DNA of 64,000 nt from Necropsobacter massiliensis (GCF_000827595.2 NZ_LN776178.1:1-64000); one strand, 5' to 3'. Shown: positions 1 through 10,586, counted from the first letter of the stretch. Numbers and translations: made by a program. Notes: a model not told the origin generated them from the sequence alone.

Positions 1-64
1 GACACCGCCGGGTTTTAATTATTTTATTAGTCTGTTTTATCAAGCAGGCTAACAAAATAAATTT

Positions 65-180
65 TTTGGCAGCGATAGTGCAGTGGGTCCACCTAATCCC
101 ATGCCGAACTTAGAAGTGAAACGCTGTAACGCCGATGGTAGTGTGGGGCTTCCCCATGTGAGAGTAGGGCACTGCCAAAT
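65..180 (+). rRNA. rrf: 5S ribosomal RNA
   Basis: The sequence matches the gammaproteobacterial 5S rRNA core, including the CCATGCCGAACT and GAAGTGAAACGC blocks. The ends pair: TTTGGCAG at 65-72 with CTGCCAAA at 172-179. It is followed by tRNA-Asp and tRNA-Trp, so this is the distal end of an rRNA operon whose 23S gene lies outside the window. Bases 1-64 are the 23S-5S spacer and hold nothing else that I can see. Confidence 0.95.
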
Positions 181-192
181 ACCATTTTTAGC

Positions 193-269
193 GGAGTGGT
201 AGTTCAGCTGGTTAGAATACCTGCCTGTCACGCAGGGGGTCGCGGGTTCGAGTCCCGTCCATTCCGCCA
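193..269 (+). tRNA. tRNA-Asp (anticodon GTC)
   Basis: A 77-nt cloverleaf with acceptor arm GGAGTGG pairing with CCATTCC, a GTTCGAGTC T-loop and an encoded CCA end. The anticodon GTC is at 227-229. It lies 12 nt after 5S rRNA and is probably transcribed with the rRNA operon. Confidence 0.95.
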
Positions 270-301
270 ATTTATTCCGTTCTACTCTATGTAGATTCTC
301 T

Positions 302-377
302 AGGGGCGTAGTTCAATTGGTAGAGCACCGGTCTCCAAAACCGGGTGTTGGGAGTTCGAGCCTCTCCGCCCCTGCCA
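302..377 (+). tRNA. tRNA-Trp (anticodon CCA)
   Basis: A 76-nt cloverleaf with acceptor arm AGGGGCG pairing with CGCCCCT. The anticodon CCA is at 335-337 and the CCA end is encoded. A 5S-Asp-Trp tail is also known from one E. coli rRNA operon. The 128 nt after it, up to the end of ubiI, show no clear feature. Confidence 0.95.
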
Positions 378-505
378 TTTAATCCTCATCTTAGTATTTT
401 CTATTTATTTTTAGTATAAAAATATGTTCAAGCATGTCGTTTATTTCTTTTAGAAACGTACCGACTGTTTGTTGTGCGGTGCGTTTGATTGCTCGAGAAT
501 ACGGG

Positions 506-1675
506 TTAGAGGCCTAATCCTTGTTTAATTAGCTGTTCTTTGATGAATTCAAGGCGGTTGGTTGTGGTTAATCCGATGCCGCGAATAAGTTTTTTCAGCG
601 GATTGTCGCCGGTAAATAAGTCTTTTAGCCCTTGCATGGCGAGCAGCATTTTTACCGCTTCGGTTTTTCGCCAGCGTTCATAATGACGCAAATGGCGATA
701 TTCGCCGATATTCACGCCAAGTTCCAAGTTTTTATTAATTTCTTGTGCAAGGGCAAGTGCATCCTGAAAACCGAGATTAACCCCGAGTCCGGCAAGCGGA
801 TGAATGGTATGTGCGGCATCGCCGAGTAGCGCGATCCGATTTTTCGCAAAATCGCGCGCATAACGGGCGGTTAACGGGATTGCTTGACGTTCTGACTGTA
901 CGCGGCACAGACCGAGTTGGTTGTCAAAGGCGACGGTTACGCATTGATTGAATTCGTCCTCGTCGCAATTTACCAGCTCTTGTGCCCGTTCTGGCGGTAA
1001 TGACCATACGATTGAACAAAGATTTTGCTGATGCAGCGGTAGGAATGCTAGAATGCTGTCGGCGGCAAACATCTGGCGCGCACAATGATTATGCGGTTCA
1101 GTTGTTTCAACGTTGCATACCAATGCATGATGTCCGTAATCACGGAAAATCAACGGAATATCCGCTTGTTGCCTGAGCCAAGAATTCGCGCCGTCCGCCC
1201 CTACCGCCAGTTTTGCCGATAATATTTGCCCGTTATTTAGCGTCAGTATCGCACTGGTTTCGGCGATTCCTAGGGTTTGTGGAAGTGCGGTGATAATTTC
1301 GGCATTTTTTTGCTTCTGTACTTTCTGCCACAACACATCTCGAATCAGATGGTTTTCAACAATATGACCGAGATGAGGAACACCTAATCCTTGCGTATCA
1401 AAGCGGATATTGGCAAAGCTGTCTTTTTCGCGCACCTCCATACGGTCATAGCTTGTGACACGCAATTGCCGTAATTGTTGCCATACGCCCAGTTCGTGCA
1501 GTAGTGTTTGACTTGCTAAATTTAATGCACTGACCCGGTGTGTCATCTGTTTGATTGGTGTTTGAGGCGGATAGCCTTCAATCACGGCAATATTGATTTT
1601 GCTTTTTTCCAGACTTGCCGCCAGTGCCAGACCGACCATACCGCCGCCGATAATGGCGAGCTCAAAGTTTTTCAT
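506..1675 (-). CDS. ubiI: 2-octaprenylphenol hydroxylase UbiI
   Basis: FAD-dependent monooxygenase of the UbiH/UbiF/UbiI group, which adds the C5 hydroxyl in ubiquinone synthesis. It has 389 residues. The dinucleotide-binding GGGMVG is at residues 10-15, and the second FAD motif GDAAHTIHPLAG lies near residue 285. Stretches such as LGHIVEN, GADGANSWLR and LAFLPL match E. coli UbiI (VisC) better than UbiF. It is the last gene of a ygfB-pepP-lysE-ubiH-ubiI run, 12 nt after ubiH, so it is probably in the same operon. The product is expected on the inner face of the membrane with the Ubi complex. Confidence 0.9.
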   Translation of the reverse strand: MKNFELAIIGGGMVGLALAASLEKSKINIAVIEGYPPQTPIKQMTHRVSALNLASQTLLHELGVWQQLRQLRVTSYDRMEVREKDSFANIRFDTQGLGVPHLGHIVENHLIRDVLWQKVQKQKNAEIITALPQTLGIAETSAILTLNNGQILSAKLAVGADGANSWLRQQADIPLIFRDYGHHALVCNVETTEPHNHCARQMFAADSILAFLPLHQQNLCSIVWSLPPERAQELVNCDEDEFNQCVTVAFDNQLGLCRVQSERQAIPLTARYARDFAKNRIALLGDAAHTIHPLAGLGVNLGFQDALALAQEINKNLELGVNIGEYRHLRHYERWRKTEAVKMLLAMQGLKDLFTGDNPLKKLIRGIGLTTTNRLEFIKEQLIKQGLGL

Positions 1676-1687
1676 TATTTGCCACCT

Positions 1688-2887
1688 TTATGCTGAAACC
1701 CATCCCAATGCCGATTTGGCGAAACGCCGTCTTAATATGGCAGACTGCGATAATGCCATTAATCCCAGATTCCGACCGATTTGAAACGGTAATAAATCAT
1801 TTGCAAACACGGATAATAAACCGTCGGTCAGGCGCATAATATGCTGTTGATCCGCACCACGGCGCTGCTGATAATGTTGTAAGCTGTGATATTCGCCAAT
1901 GTCCTGTCCGTGCAAAAATTGTTGTGCAAGCGTTTCTGCCAGACACATGACATCGCGAATTCCCAGATTGAACCCTTGTCCGGCGATAGGGTGTAGTGTT
2001 TGTGCGGCATTACCGATTAATGCGATGCGGGATTGAATATGCCGACTTGCCCGATAGAGGTTGAGCGGATAAGCCAAGCGCTGTCCGCATCGCTGTAATT
2101 TGCCTAGTCGCCAGCCGAACCGTTTTTGCAATGCGGTCAGGAAATCCTGCTCGTTGAGAGTTAATAACGGCTGTGGGTTTTTCACGCACCAGACCAGCGA
2201 CATGAGATTGTCCCGCATTGGTAATAACGCAATCGGCCCTTCGGCGGTAAAGCGTTCAAACGCCCGCTGATTATGCGCTTGCTGCACCTGAATATTGCTG
2301 ATGATCGCCGTTTGTGCGTAGGCATGAATCAGTTCAATGGAAATTCCCGCCGCACTTGCCGCGCTTGATTGCGTGCCGTCAGCGCCGACCAGTAACGGTG
2401 CGGTTAAAGTGCGGTCATTTTTGAGTGAAATTTCGACCGCACTTTGTGAACGCGCGATATGCTTGATTTCTACCGGCGCAAGATAGGTTATATTTGAATA
2501 TTGCGCCATGGCATTGAGCAGCACCTCGCCGGTCCGACTAAGTTCGACCACCGCACCAAGTTGTGATACGCCGAATTCATCGGCATTAAATTCGACAATA
2601 CCGCTGTGTCCTTTATCAGAGACATGGATTTGCTCGATCGGTGTTGCAAACGGCTGAAGTTGCTGCCAGAGATTTTGCCCGTCGGGCAGCGAGATCGCCT
2701 CAAAATGATGGCAGCTGCCGTGCGATAACGCGATGCTGCGCGCATCAAAACCGCCGTGTCGATGTTGATGTGGAGGTTGTTTTTCCAGCACTGCGATCTT
2801 GATTCGACCTTGAGTCCGGGCACTTAATGCCAGCGCAAGGGTCGAGCCGGTCATTGCGCCGCCCATAATAATAAGATCGTAATGCAT
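1688..2887 (-). CDS. ubiH: 2-octaprenyl-6-methoxyphenol hydroxylase UbiH
   Basis: FAD monooxygenase for the C1 hydroxylation in ubiquinone synthesis, with 399 residues. The N-terminal GGAMTGS (residues 9-15) binds the FAD ADP moiety. The distal GNAAQTLHPIAGQGFNLG is the UbiH-specific form of the second FAD motif, with Asn where UbiI has Asp. It lies between a LysE-family gene and ubiI. In E. coli ubiH directly follows pepP, so the LysE gene here is an insertion into a conserved order. Several uptake signals (near 2406 and 2438) lie inside the gene. Confidence 0.9.
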   Translation of the reverse strand: MHYDLIIMGGAMTGSTLALALSARTQGRIKIAVLEKQPPHQHRHGGFDARSIALSHGSCHHFEAISLPDGQNLWQQLQPFATPIEQIHVSDKGHSGIVEFNADEFGVSQLGAVVELSRTGEVLLNAMAQYSNITYLAPVEIKHIARSQSAVEISLKNDRTLTAPLLVGADGTQSSAASAAGISIELIHAYAQTAIISNIQVQQAHNQRAFERFTAEGPIALLPMRDNLMSLVWCVKNPQPLLTLNEQDFLTALQKRFGWRLGKLQRCGQRLAYPLNLYRASRHIQSRIALIGNAAQTLHPIAGQGFNLGIRDVMCLAETLAQQFLHGQDIGEYHSLQHYQQRRGADQQHIMRLTDGLLSVFANDLLPFQIGRNLGLMALSQSAILRRRFAKSALGWVSA

Positions 2888-2944
2888 CGAACTATCCCTA
2901 AGTGTTTGTAAACGCGATTGGCCCCGGTTAACTATAAACCATGT

Positions 2945-3568
2945 TTAAGCCGAGACGACTTTAATGCCTAGCCCAACCAAAACTGCGCCGAGAACGCGGT
3001 CGATCCAATGTCCAGCTTTCTGAAAACGGTGATTGACAGATGGAATCGACAGTAAAAACGCGACCGTAGCAAACCAAGCGAACAGCAGGAACATCATCCA
3101 AGCACCGTAAATACTCAGCTGCCATAAGGGCATTGTGGGCGACAGCACCACGGTGAAAACGGAAACCAAATATACCGGTGCTTTCGGATTCAGTACATTG
3201 CATAAAAACCCTTTCCATAAGGTTTTTGCACTGCTTTGAGTGGCGAGGTGTAGTTTTTGAATTTCGATTACCTCATTATTAGCCTTGGCGCGCAACCCTT
3301 GAATGCCGAGATAAATTAAATATGCACCGCCAACGATTTTAATAATGGTCAATAACCAAGCTGCAGACGCAATAATTGCCGCCAGACCGAGAATGGAATA
3401 CAAAATATGCACACTGAACCCTAAACTGACGCCGAGCGCACAGAGCATGCCGGCTTTACGTCCGGGGCTGAGCGTCTGCTGTGACACAAAAATAAAGTCC
3501 GGGCCGGGAGAAATGGCGGCCAAGATATGAATACCAGTAATAATAAAAAATCCGTGCCAAAAATCCAT
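2945..3568 (-). CDS. LysE/RhtB family amino acid exporter
   Basis: A 207-residue inner membrane protein with about six hydrophobic segments. The family hallmark near the N-terminus, ISPGPDFIFV, is followed by GRKAGMLCALGVSLG, as in RhtB/LysE translocators that export homoserine, threonine, leucine or lysine. The substrate cannot be told from sequence. It sits between pepP and ubiH with gaps of about 50 nt on each side, so it may share their transcript. Confidence 0.85.
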   Translation of the reverse strand: MDFWHGFFIITGIHILAAISPGPDFIFVSQQTLSPGRKAGMLCALGVSLGFSVHILYSILGLAAIIASAAWLLTIIKIVGGAYLIYLGIQGLRAKANNEVIEIQKLHLATQSSAKTLWKGFLCNVLNPKAPVYLVSVFTVVLSPTMPLWQLSIYGAWMMFLLFAWFATVAFLLSIPSVNHRFQKAGHWIDRVLGAVLVGLGIKVVSA

Positions 3569-3621
3569 AATATATTGCCCTTATTTTAATTTAATCTAGG
3601 ACGGAATGATTTCCACCCACT

Positions 3622-4962
3622 TTAGATTGAACCTGCCATAAGGCGTTCAATATCGTCAATTTCCTTCGGTGCTGCGCCGGTAAGGATTTTATTACCGTAT
3701 TCGGTGATCAGAATATTATCCTCAATGCGCACACCGATGCCGCGGTATTGCGCCGGTATATCGGCATCATCAGGAATGTATAGCCCTGGTTCGACGGTCA
3801 ACACCATACCGATTTGCAGCGGGCGATCACGTTGTGTGTTATTGCTATGGTCATTGCCTTGATTCTTGTGATAGCAGCCCACGTCATGCACATCCAAACC
3901 GAGCCAGTGACCTAAACCGTGCATATAAAAACGGCGGTAAGCTTGATTTTCAATCAGCTGGTTTTCATCGCCGTGTAAAATGCCCAACTCAATCAAACCA
4001 CGCACTTTGATTTTGATCACTTCATCATTAGCCTGCTGAATAGTATTGCCCGCCACCAGTAGTTCGATGGCGCGTTTTTGGGCATTCAGTACCAGTTGAT
4101 AAATCGCGCGTTGGGGCGGATTGAACACGCCGTTTACTGGAAATGTACGGGTAATGTCACCGGCGTACATGGCAAATTCGCAGCCGGCGTCGATTAGCAC
4201 CAGCTCGCCGTCTTGCAGTGGCTGATCATTTTCCGTGTAATGCAGAGTACAGGCGTTCGAACCGCCAGCGACAATGCTACTGTAAGCCGGATAACGGGCG
4301 CCAAAACGGGCAAATTCGTGCAGGATTTCGCTTTCAATTTCATATTCCAGGCGATTAGGGCGGGTTTGTTGCATGGCGCGGATGTGAGCGAGGGCGGAAA
4401 TTTGTCCCGCCTGCTGCATTAATGCCGTTTCGCTGTAAGATTTAAACAGGCGCAGTTCGTCCAGTATCGGCGACCAGGATAAAACTTGCGAAAAACGCAC
4501 CGCACTTTGCGCCAGTATTGGCGCCAGCAGTTGATCGCCCCAAACTTGCTGCTCTGCTTGGTGATAAAGTGCGGTGATATTTTGGGTTAATTCGGTAAAC
4601 CGCGTTGCAAATTGGTCTATTGCATAGGCGGCGTCAAGACCAAGTGCGGACGGCGCTTTTTCGACGCCCAGACGGCGACCGTGCCAGATTTCCTGTAAGG
4701 GATCCGCCGGACGTAAGAAAACTATGCTGCGTGTTTGATGGTTGCTTTTTAACAACAGCAGAATAGCGTCGGGTTCGTTGAAACCGGTCAGATACCAGAA
4801 ATAGCTGTCCTGCCGGAAGGGATAACAGCAATCTTTGTTGCGTACCTGTTCTTTGGCGGAAAAAATCACGGCGACCGCATTATTTTCCATTTGAGTGAAA
4901 CATTTTTCGCGTCGTTGCTGAAACTCCGTAATTGGGATGTGCGCTGCGTATGCGAGATCCAT
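3622..4962 (-). CDS. pepP: Xaa-Pro aminopeptidase P
   Basis: Cytosolic metallopeptidase that removes N-terminal residues preceding proline. It has 446 residues, close to E. coli PepP (441). The N-terminal half is the creatinase-like domain. The C-terminal pita-bread domain carries the expected metal ligands in order: Asp in LIDAGCE, Asp in GDITRTF, His in HGLGHWLGLDVHD, Glu in TVEPGLY and Glu in VRIEDN. It starts 16 nt after ygfB, matching the conserved ygfB-pepP-ubiH-ubiI cluster. Confidence 0.93.
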   Translation of the reverse strand: MDLAYAAHIPITEFQQRREKCFTQMENNAVAVIFSAKEQVRNKDCCYPFRQDSYFWYLTGFNEPDAILLLLKSNHQTRSIVFLRPADPLQEIWHGRRLGVEKAPSALGLDAAYAIDQFATRFTELTQNITALYHQAEQQVWGDQLLAPILAQSAVRFSQVLSWSPILDELRLFKSYSETALMQQAGQISALAHIRAMQQTRPNRLEYEIESEILHEFARFGARYPAYSSIVAGGSNACTLHYTENDQPLQDGELVLIDAGCEFAMYAGDITRTFPVNGVFNPPQRAIYQLVLNAQKRAIELLVAGNTIQQANDEVIKIKVRGLIELGILHGDENQLIENQAYRRFYMHGLGHWLGLDVHDVGCYHKNQGNDHSNNTQRDRPLQIGMVLTVEPGLYIPDDADIPAQYRGIGVRIEDNILITEYGNKILTGAAPKEIDDIERLMAGSI

Positions 4963-4978
4963 AGCCGTACTCCGAAGA

Positions 4979-5536
4979 TTAATGCAGCAGCGGCTTAGTG
5001 GCGCTTTGCGGCGGACAAAAATAGGTGTAAAGCAGCGCCGCCACCGTTCTCACATATTCAATGATTTCTTCCAACGCATCGGCTAATTCTTCCGGATTGT
5101 CGTTTTCGTCATAGCCCAACTGAGCGATATCCTGTAAATCGTCCAGCGCTTCGCCGATTTCGCCTTTTTCTTTGTCCAGATTAGGCTGATTAAGCCCCAA
5201 GCCAAGTAAAAAATTATTGCTCCATTCCGATAAGGCGTCGGCGCGCAAAAAGACGTCTTCATCTTCCGGCAACCACAGCTCGAAATTAAAGCCGTCAATG
5301 TCCGCCAGCATTTGCCCGATGTGCCGATACAGAGTGCCGATCTCCGGCAGTAGTGCGCTTGGGTAGGCGTGATTATCGTTGGTAAATTGATACAGCAGCG
5401 GCTGCCAGCGTTGATCATTAACGCCGCCGCAGATGAGCCCGCTTAAAAAACCGTGCAGTTCCGCACAAGAAAGGTCAATGCCCGAATGGGTTAATTTTTG
5501 TTGTAATTCTGTGTAAGAAAGGCGCTGTTCTGTCAT
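4979..5536 (-). CDS. ygfB: YgfB/UPF0149 family protein
   Basis: A small acidic protein of the UPF0149 (YgfB/YecA-like) family. I place the start at the ATG at 5536, preceded by AGGAAAAATAAC. This gives [10 protein letters not shown] and 185 residues; an upstream in-frame ATG at 5590 would add 18 residues that do not look like the family. It has the typical [15 protein letters not shown] stretch near residues 22-36 and an acidic NDNPEEL segment near the C-terminus. It leads the pepP-ubiH-ubiI operon and diverges from zapA. The molecular role is not evident from this sequence. Confidence 0.88.
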   Translation of the reverse strand: MTEQRLSYTELQQKLTHSGIDLSCAELHGFLSGLICGGVNDQRWQPLLYQFTNDNHAYPSALLPEIGTLYRHIGQMLADIDGFNFELWLPEDEDVFLRADALSEWSNNFLLGLGLNQPNLDKEKGEIGEALDDLQDIAQLGYDENDNPEELADALEEIIEYVRTVAALLYTYFCPPQSATKPLLH

Positions 5537-5676
5537 GTTATTTTTCCTATGTAACGATATCAATAGTTTAACACCGTTCCGGTTATGCAACCACCGATCA
5601 GTTTGATTTTTTATGACGAAAAATGTTTGCTATGGCATAATAGCCGGCGGAGAAAACAGACCGAATAGGGGAGCTT

Positions 5677-5979
5677 ATGTCGTCTAAAAGTATAGAATTG
5701 CCCGTATTGGGGCAGGTGTTGCGCCTCAATTGTCCGGAAGAACAGCACGAGGCACTGCGGCAGGCCGCCAGAGCGCTGGATCAGCGGGTGTCGGAGATGA
5801 AAGAGCGTACCGGCATTTTGCAGGTGGAAAAAGTGTTGTCGATTGTGGCGTTGAATCTCAGTTACGAATTAATTCAGGAACAGCAAAAAGCGCAATTAAT
5901 CGAAAATGTTGTCGCGACACGGATTCAGCAATTGGACAGTTCGTTAGAAAATATTTTGGCGCAGAAAGCGAATTTTTGA
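5677..5979 (+). CDS. zapA: Cell division protein ZapA
   Basis: A 100-residue cytosolic protein that bundles FtsZ filaments at the division ring. The N-terminal half has the ZapA signature with EQHEALRQAARALDQRV. The C-terminal half is a coiled coil rich in Glu, Gln and Leu. It begins at ATG 5677 after GGGGAGCTT. It is followed by the 6S RNA gene and fau, the same order as in E. coli, and is divergent from ygfB. Confidence 0.92.
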   Translation: MSSKSIELPVLGQVLRLNCPEEQHEALRQAARALDQRVSEMKERTGILQVEKVLSIVALNLSYELIQEQQKAQLIENVVATRIQQLDSSLENILAQKANF

Positions 5980-6055
5980 ATAAATAATGATGATTTAGCG
6001 TCAGAATTTCAAAATTAGTCTGGTCAATCAGTGCAAATTAAGTTAGTATTATTTC

Positions 6056-6258
6056 AAAGTTTACCTGAGGTGTTCGCCAGTGGATTACGTCCCTGAGCCG
6101 ATACTTTAAACTTTATGAATCGGTTTCCTATTGTTGGTGTGCATGCTTAACTTGACCTTCGGTCCTGATGTAAGAAGCCTGAAAACGATTACAACTGATT
6201 CCCTTGAACCGTAGGGTTCAAGGACCGACCATTCACAGCGGCATCTCGGGTCCCTTCT
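6056..6258 (+). ncRNA. ssrS: 6S RNA
   Basis: The sequence between zapA and fau matches 6S RNA, which binds the sigma-70 RNA polymerase holoenzyme in stationary phase. The closing stem pairs ACCTGAGGTG near 6063 with CATCTCGGGT near 6242, ten consecutive pairs including G-U. Conserved blocks include GTTCGCC, CCCTGAGCCGATA, GTGTGCATGCTTAA, AAGAAGCCTGAAAACG and CCCTTGAACC. A plausible -10 (TAGTAT) lies just upstream near 6044. The ends are set from the stem and are good to a few bases. Confidence 0.93.
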
Positions 6259-6277
6259 TTGCTATCCCCGGATAATC

Positions 6278-6856
6278 ATGTATTCATTTCAGTCTATTTT
6301 GCAGCAGCGCCGTCAAATTCGCGAACAAATGCGTGAAACGCGTAATAAATTGACCGCACTTGAGCAGACACAAGCGGAACAACGCGTTACCGAGCAGGCA
6401 TTAGCCTTAATCAAACAGCGGCAGGCGCGCCATGTGGCGCTGTATCTATCATTTGACGGCGAGATCTCAACCGCGTTATTGATTCGGCAATTATGGGCGC
6501 AACATATGCAAGTGTATTTGCCGGTGCTGCATCCGTTTTGCCGCGGGCATTTGCTGTTTCTGCGTTATCGGCGGGAAAGTGTCATGACACGCAATAAATT
6601 CGGTATTATTGAACCGCACTTAAATGTGCTGGATGTGTTGCCGAGCAATCAACTGGATATTATTTTTACTCCGCTGGTCGCTTTTGATAAGGCCGGCAAT
6701 CGGCTGGGCATGGGCGGCGGGTTTTATGATCGCACGTTGCAGCATTGGCAGCAAAAACGCTTTATTCCCGTTGGGCTGGCACATCGCTGTCAACAGGTTG
6801 AAGCGCTGCCGACGGAAAGCTGGGATATTCCGCTGGCACAGATTTTAACCGGTTGA
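6278..6856 (+). CDS. fau: 5-formyltetrahydrofolate cyclo-ligase
   Basis: ATP-dependent enzyme that converts 5-formyl-THF to 5,10-methenyl-THF. It has 192 residues. The C-terminal signature DIIFTPLVAFDKAGNRLGMG, continuing GGFYDR, binds nucleotide and phosphate. The basic N-terminus (QQRRQIREQMRETRNKL) is typical. It directly follows 6S RNA and is very likely processed from the same transcript, as for E. coli ssrS-ygfA. Two uptake signals lie inside (near 6350 and 6613). Confidence 0.92.
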   Translation: MYSFQSILQQRRQIREQMRETRNKLTALEQTQAEQRVTEQALALIKQRQARHVALYLSFDGEISTALLIRQLWAQHMQVYLPVLHPFCRGHLLFLRYRRESVMTRNKFGIIEPHLNVLDVLPSNQLDIIFTPLVAFDKAGNRLGMGGGFYDRTLQHWQQKRFIPVGLAHRCQQVEALPTESWDIPLAQILTG

Positions 6857-6975
6857 ATAGCGTTACTTTTCATAACATATTACGGAAAGTTATTGGTAAA
6901 AAATATTTTTTCTTTTACAATTTCCCGCATCTTTTACGGGTACATCCCTTTTTTATTTGTTTTTAAGGAAAAATT

Positions 6976-7755
6976 ATGTTGAAGAAATTAGCTGTTTTAG
7001 CTCTCTCGGTTTTCGCCGTTTCGACTGTTACTCAGGCTGCCGGCGATAGTTTATTCGAGCGTATTAATCAGAAAGGAACGATAACCGTTGGCACCGAAGG
7101 GACTTACGCACCTTTCACCTATCATGACGCCAGCGGTAAATTAACCGGCTATGATGTGGAAGTGACCCGCGCGATCGCAGACAAATTAGGCGTGCGTGTA
7201 GAATTTAAAGAAACCCAATGGGATGCCATGTTGGCAGGCTTAAAGGGCGGTCGCTTTGATTTGGTCGCCAATCAGGTGGGCTTGACCACACCGGAACGTC
7301 AGGCGACTTTTGATAAATCCGAACCTTACAGTTGGTCGGGCGCAATGTTGCTTGCGCGCAGCGATGAAAGCCGTTTGCATCAAGTCGAAGATGTGAAAAA
7401 TCTGAGAGCGGCACAGACGCTTAGTTCCAATTATGGCGAATTGGCGGTGAAATACGGTGCGAAAATCATACCGATTGACGGTATGGCGCAAGGGTTGCTG
7501 CTGATTCAACAGAACCGTGCCGATGTCACTTTCAATGATTCGCTCGCATTATTGGATTATTTGAAAAAGAATCCGAATTCCGGTCTGAAACCGTTTTGGG
7601 AATCCGAAGATAAAGTCGGCGCAGGCTTAATTGCGAATAAAGGTAATCAGGACGCGCTGGAAAAAATCAACGCGGCGCTTGAACAGCTGCGTCAGGACGG
7701 CACCTTAAAACGCCTGGGCGAACAATTCTTCGGTAAGGATATCAGTGTTAAATAG
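6976..7755 (+). CDS. Amino acid (cystine-type) ABC transporter, substrate-binding protein
   Basis: A 259-residue periplasmic protein. Residues 1-21 form a signal peptide ending TVTQA-A. The mature part is a type II polar amino acid binding fold: GTITVGTEGTYAPFTYHD, then GYDVEVTRAIADKLG and WDAMLAGLKGGRFD. The pattern is close to the TcyA/TcyJ cystine-binding group, though another polar amino acid is possible. It is first of three genes encoding a complete ABC importer and has a good ribosome site (AAGGAAAAATT) before the ATG. Confidence 0.85.
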   Translation: MLKKLAVLALSVFAVSTVTQAAGDSLFERINQKGTITVGTEGTYAPFTYHDASGKLTGYDVEVTRAIADKLGVRVEFKETQWDAMLAGLKGGRFDLVANQVGLTTPERQATFDKSEPYSWSGAMLLARSDESRLHQVEDVKNLRAAQTLSSNYGELAVKYGAKIIPIDGMAQGLLLIQQNRADVTFNDSLALLDYLKKNPNSGLKPFWESEDKVGAGLIANKGNQDALEKINAALEQLRQDGTLKRLGEQFFGKDISVK

Positions 7756-8461
7756 TATATTGACTGCCTTGCCGTTTATGACCGAAGCCCGTGCGGATTT
7801 GGTGATAAACGGCTTTTTTCCTATGTTGAGTGCGGCGGTGTTGGTATCGATACCGCTTGCGGTAGTGTCTTTTTTCTTCGGTATGATAATTGCCGTTGCG
7901 GTGGCGTTGCTGCGGGTGACACCGGCAAACGGTATTTTTCACCGCACTTTACTCGCTATTGCCAACATTTATATTTCCATTATCCGCGGCACGCCGATGC
8001 TGGTGCAGATTTCCGTGGTCTTTTATGGTTTGCCGGCAATCGGCGTGTTTATTGATCCGATCCCCGCTGCAATTATCGGTTTTTCTCTGAATGTCGGCGC
8101 GTACGGCTCGGAAACCGTGCGGGCGGCGATCCAATCGGTGCCGAAAGGACAGTGGGAAGCCGGTTTTACTATCGGCATGAATTATATGCAAACCTTTCGC
8201 CGTATTATTGCGCCGCAGGCGTTTCGGGTGGCGGTTCCGCCGCTCAGTAACAGTTTTATCGGCTTATTTAAAGATACTTCGCTGGCCTCTGTTGTTACCG
8301 TGACGGAAATGTTTCGCGTAGCGCAGCAAATCGCCAATTCCTCTTATGATTTTCTGCCGGTGTATATTGAAGCCGGGTTGATTTATTGGTGTTTTTGCTT
8401 TGTCTTGTTTGTGATTCAGGCACGGGTGGAAAAACATCTGAACCGTTACGTGGCGCGCTAA
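7745..8461 (+). CDS. Amino acid ABC transporter permease (TcyB-like)
   Basis: A 238-residue HisM/GlnP-type inner membrane permease. It has the RGTPMLVQI segment and the EAA-loop [17 protein letters not shown], which contacts the ATPase. I accept the GTG at 7745, overlapping the previous stop by 11 nt, because AAGGA at 7733 is well placed. An internal ATG at 7778 would remove 11 residues. It is the sole permease of the set and so probably forms a homodimer. Confidence 0.87.
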   Translation: MLNSILTALPFMTEARADLVINGFFPMLSAAVLVSIPLAVVSFFFGMIIAVAVALLRVTPANGIFHRTLLAIANIYISIIRGTPMLVQISVVFYGLPAIGVFIDPIPAAIIGFSLNVGAYGSETVRAAIQSVPKGQWEAGFTIGMNYMQTFRRIIAPQAFRVAVPPLSNSFIGLFKDTSLASVVTVTEMFRVAQQIANSSYDFLPVYIEAGLIYWCFCFVLFVIQARVEKHLNRYVAR

Positions 8462-8474
8462 GAGGAAGGCTATA

Positions 8475-9227
<753 letters not shown>

Positions 9228-9293
9228 AAAAGTGCGGTGGAAATGTTATCTAACTTTGGCAGGGCAGATCATTTTCCATCGTACTTTTTTTGA

Positions 9294-10559
9294 TTAAATG
9301 ATTTGTCCGCCGATACCAATAAATAAACCGGCAATAGCACCGCTCATGAGGTTTGATAGTGAACCGGCGATGACTGCTTTTAAACCTAACTTGGCAATAT
9401 CGCTGCGACGGTTTGGTGCCATACTGCCTAAGCCTCCGATTAAAATAGCAATTGAGCCGAAATTAGCGAAACCGCATAAAGCAAAGGTTACGATCGCGAT
9501 AGTTTTCGCTTGCAGTTGTATTGCAGAGGTTGGATTTAAATATTGGACAAAATCAATATAAGCCACAAATTCGTTCAGCACTAATTTTTGTCCGATCATT
9601 GAACCGGATAAATGTGCTTCTTCCCAAGGTACGCCGATTGCCCATGCTATCGGCTGAAAAATATAACCTAAAATAGATTGTAAGGTGATATTCTCGAATC
9701 CCACCGATCCTGCGACAGCCCCGATAATCCAGTTTAGCATGGCAATTAATGCGATAAATGCGATCAGCATGGCGCCGATATTAATGGCTAGTTGTACACC
9801 CGAAATAGCACCGCCAGCGGCGGCATCAATAATATTAGCAGGTTTTTCTTCCATGTAATTATCTGATATTTTTTCCTGTGGCGTTTCAGTTTGCGGCAAT
9901 ATGATTTTGGCGAATAATAATCCACCGGGCGCCGCCATAAACGAAGCGGCGATCAAATAAGGCAATGGAATACCTAAGCCAACATATCCGGCTAAATTGG
10001 CACCGGCCACAGAGGCTAAACCTCCGGTCATTACCGCAAATAATTCGGATTTTGTCATGTTTTTAATATAGGGTTTGACTAATAACGGTGCTTCTGTTTG
10101 TCCAACGAAAATATTTGCCGCGGCGGAGGTGGATTCTGTTTTGGATGTTTTCAACAGTTTCTGTAATGCACCACCTAAAATTTTAATAACAAATTGCATC
10201 ACACCTAAATAATATAATAGTGAGATCAAGGCTGAGAAAAAAATAATGGACGGTAACACATACAATGCAAATACAAAGCTATCGTTTCCGAGAATATCCG
10301 CCATTCGTTGACTGACTAAGCCACCAAATAAGAATTTTATCCCTTCGCCGCCAAAACTGATGATTTTTCCTACGCCGTCAGAGACGCCCATTAAAATTGC
10401 GCGTCCCCAAGGTACATACAAAATCAAGGCGCCAATACCGATTTGCAAGGCAAAAGCACCGAATACGGTACGTAAATTAATGGCTTTTTTGTTGCTGGAG
10501 AGTAAAAAGGCGATCAATAACAAAATAAAAATACCGAACAGGCTGTTTAAAATGCTCAT
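9294..10559 (-). CDS. psuT: NupC-family nucleoside transporter, probably pseudouridine permease PsuT
   Basis: A 421-residue concentrative nucleoside transporter. The start at ATG 10559 (MSILNSLFG) follows GGAGGCACAAC; an upstream in-frame start adds 19 residues outside the family. Family landmarks include QTEAPLLVKPYI, the helical-hairpin motif VMTGGLASVAGANLAGYVG and the C-terminal GFANFGSIAI. It follows psuK and psuG on the same strand, matching the E. coli yeiC-yeiN-yeiM order. That context, rather than the sequence, points to pseudouridine as substrate. A hairpin with a U-run separates it from psuG. Confidence 0.85.
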   Translation of the reverse strand: MSILNSLFGIFILLLIAFLLSSNKKAINLRTVFGAFALQIGIGALILYVPWGRAILMGVSDGVGKIISFGGEGIKFLFGGLVSQRMADILGNDSFVFALYVLPSIIFFSALISLLYYLGVMQFVIKILGGALQKLLKTSKTESTSAAANIFVGQTEAPLLVKPYIKNMTKSELFAVMTGGLASVAGANLAGYVGLGIPLPYLIAASFMAAPGGLLFAKIILPQTETPQEKISDNYMEEKPANIIDAAAGGAISGVQLAINIGAMLIAFIALIAMLNWIIGAVAGSVGFENITLQSILGYIFQPIAWAIGVPWEEAHLSGSMIGQKLVLNEFVAYIDFVQYLNPTSAIQLQAKTIAIVTFALCGFANFGSIAILIGGLGSMAPNRRSDIAKLGLKAVIAGSLSNLMSGAIAGLFIGIGGQII

Positions 10560-10586
10560 GTTGTGCCTCCTTAAAATAAATTCGAT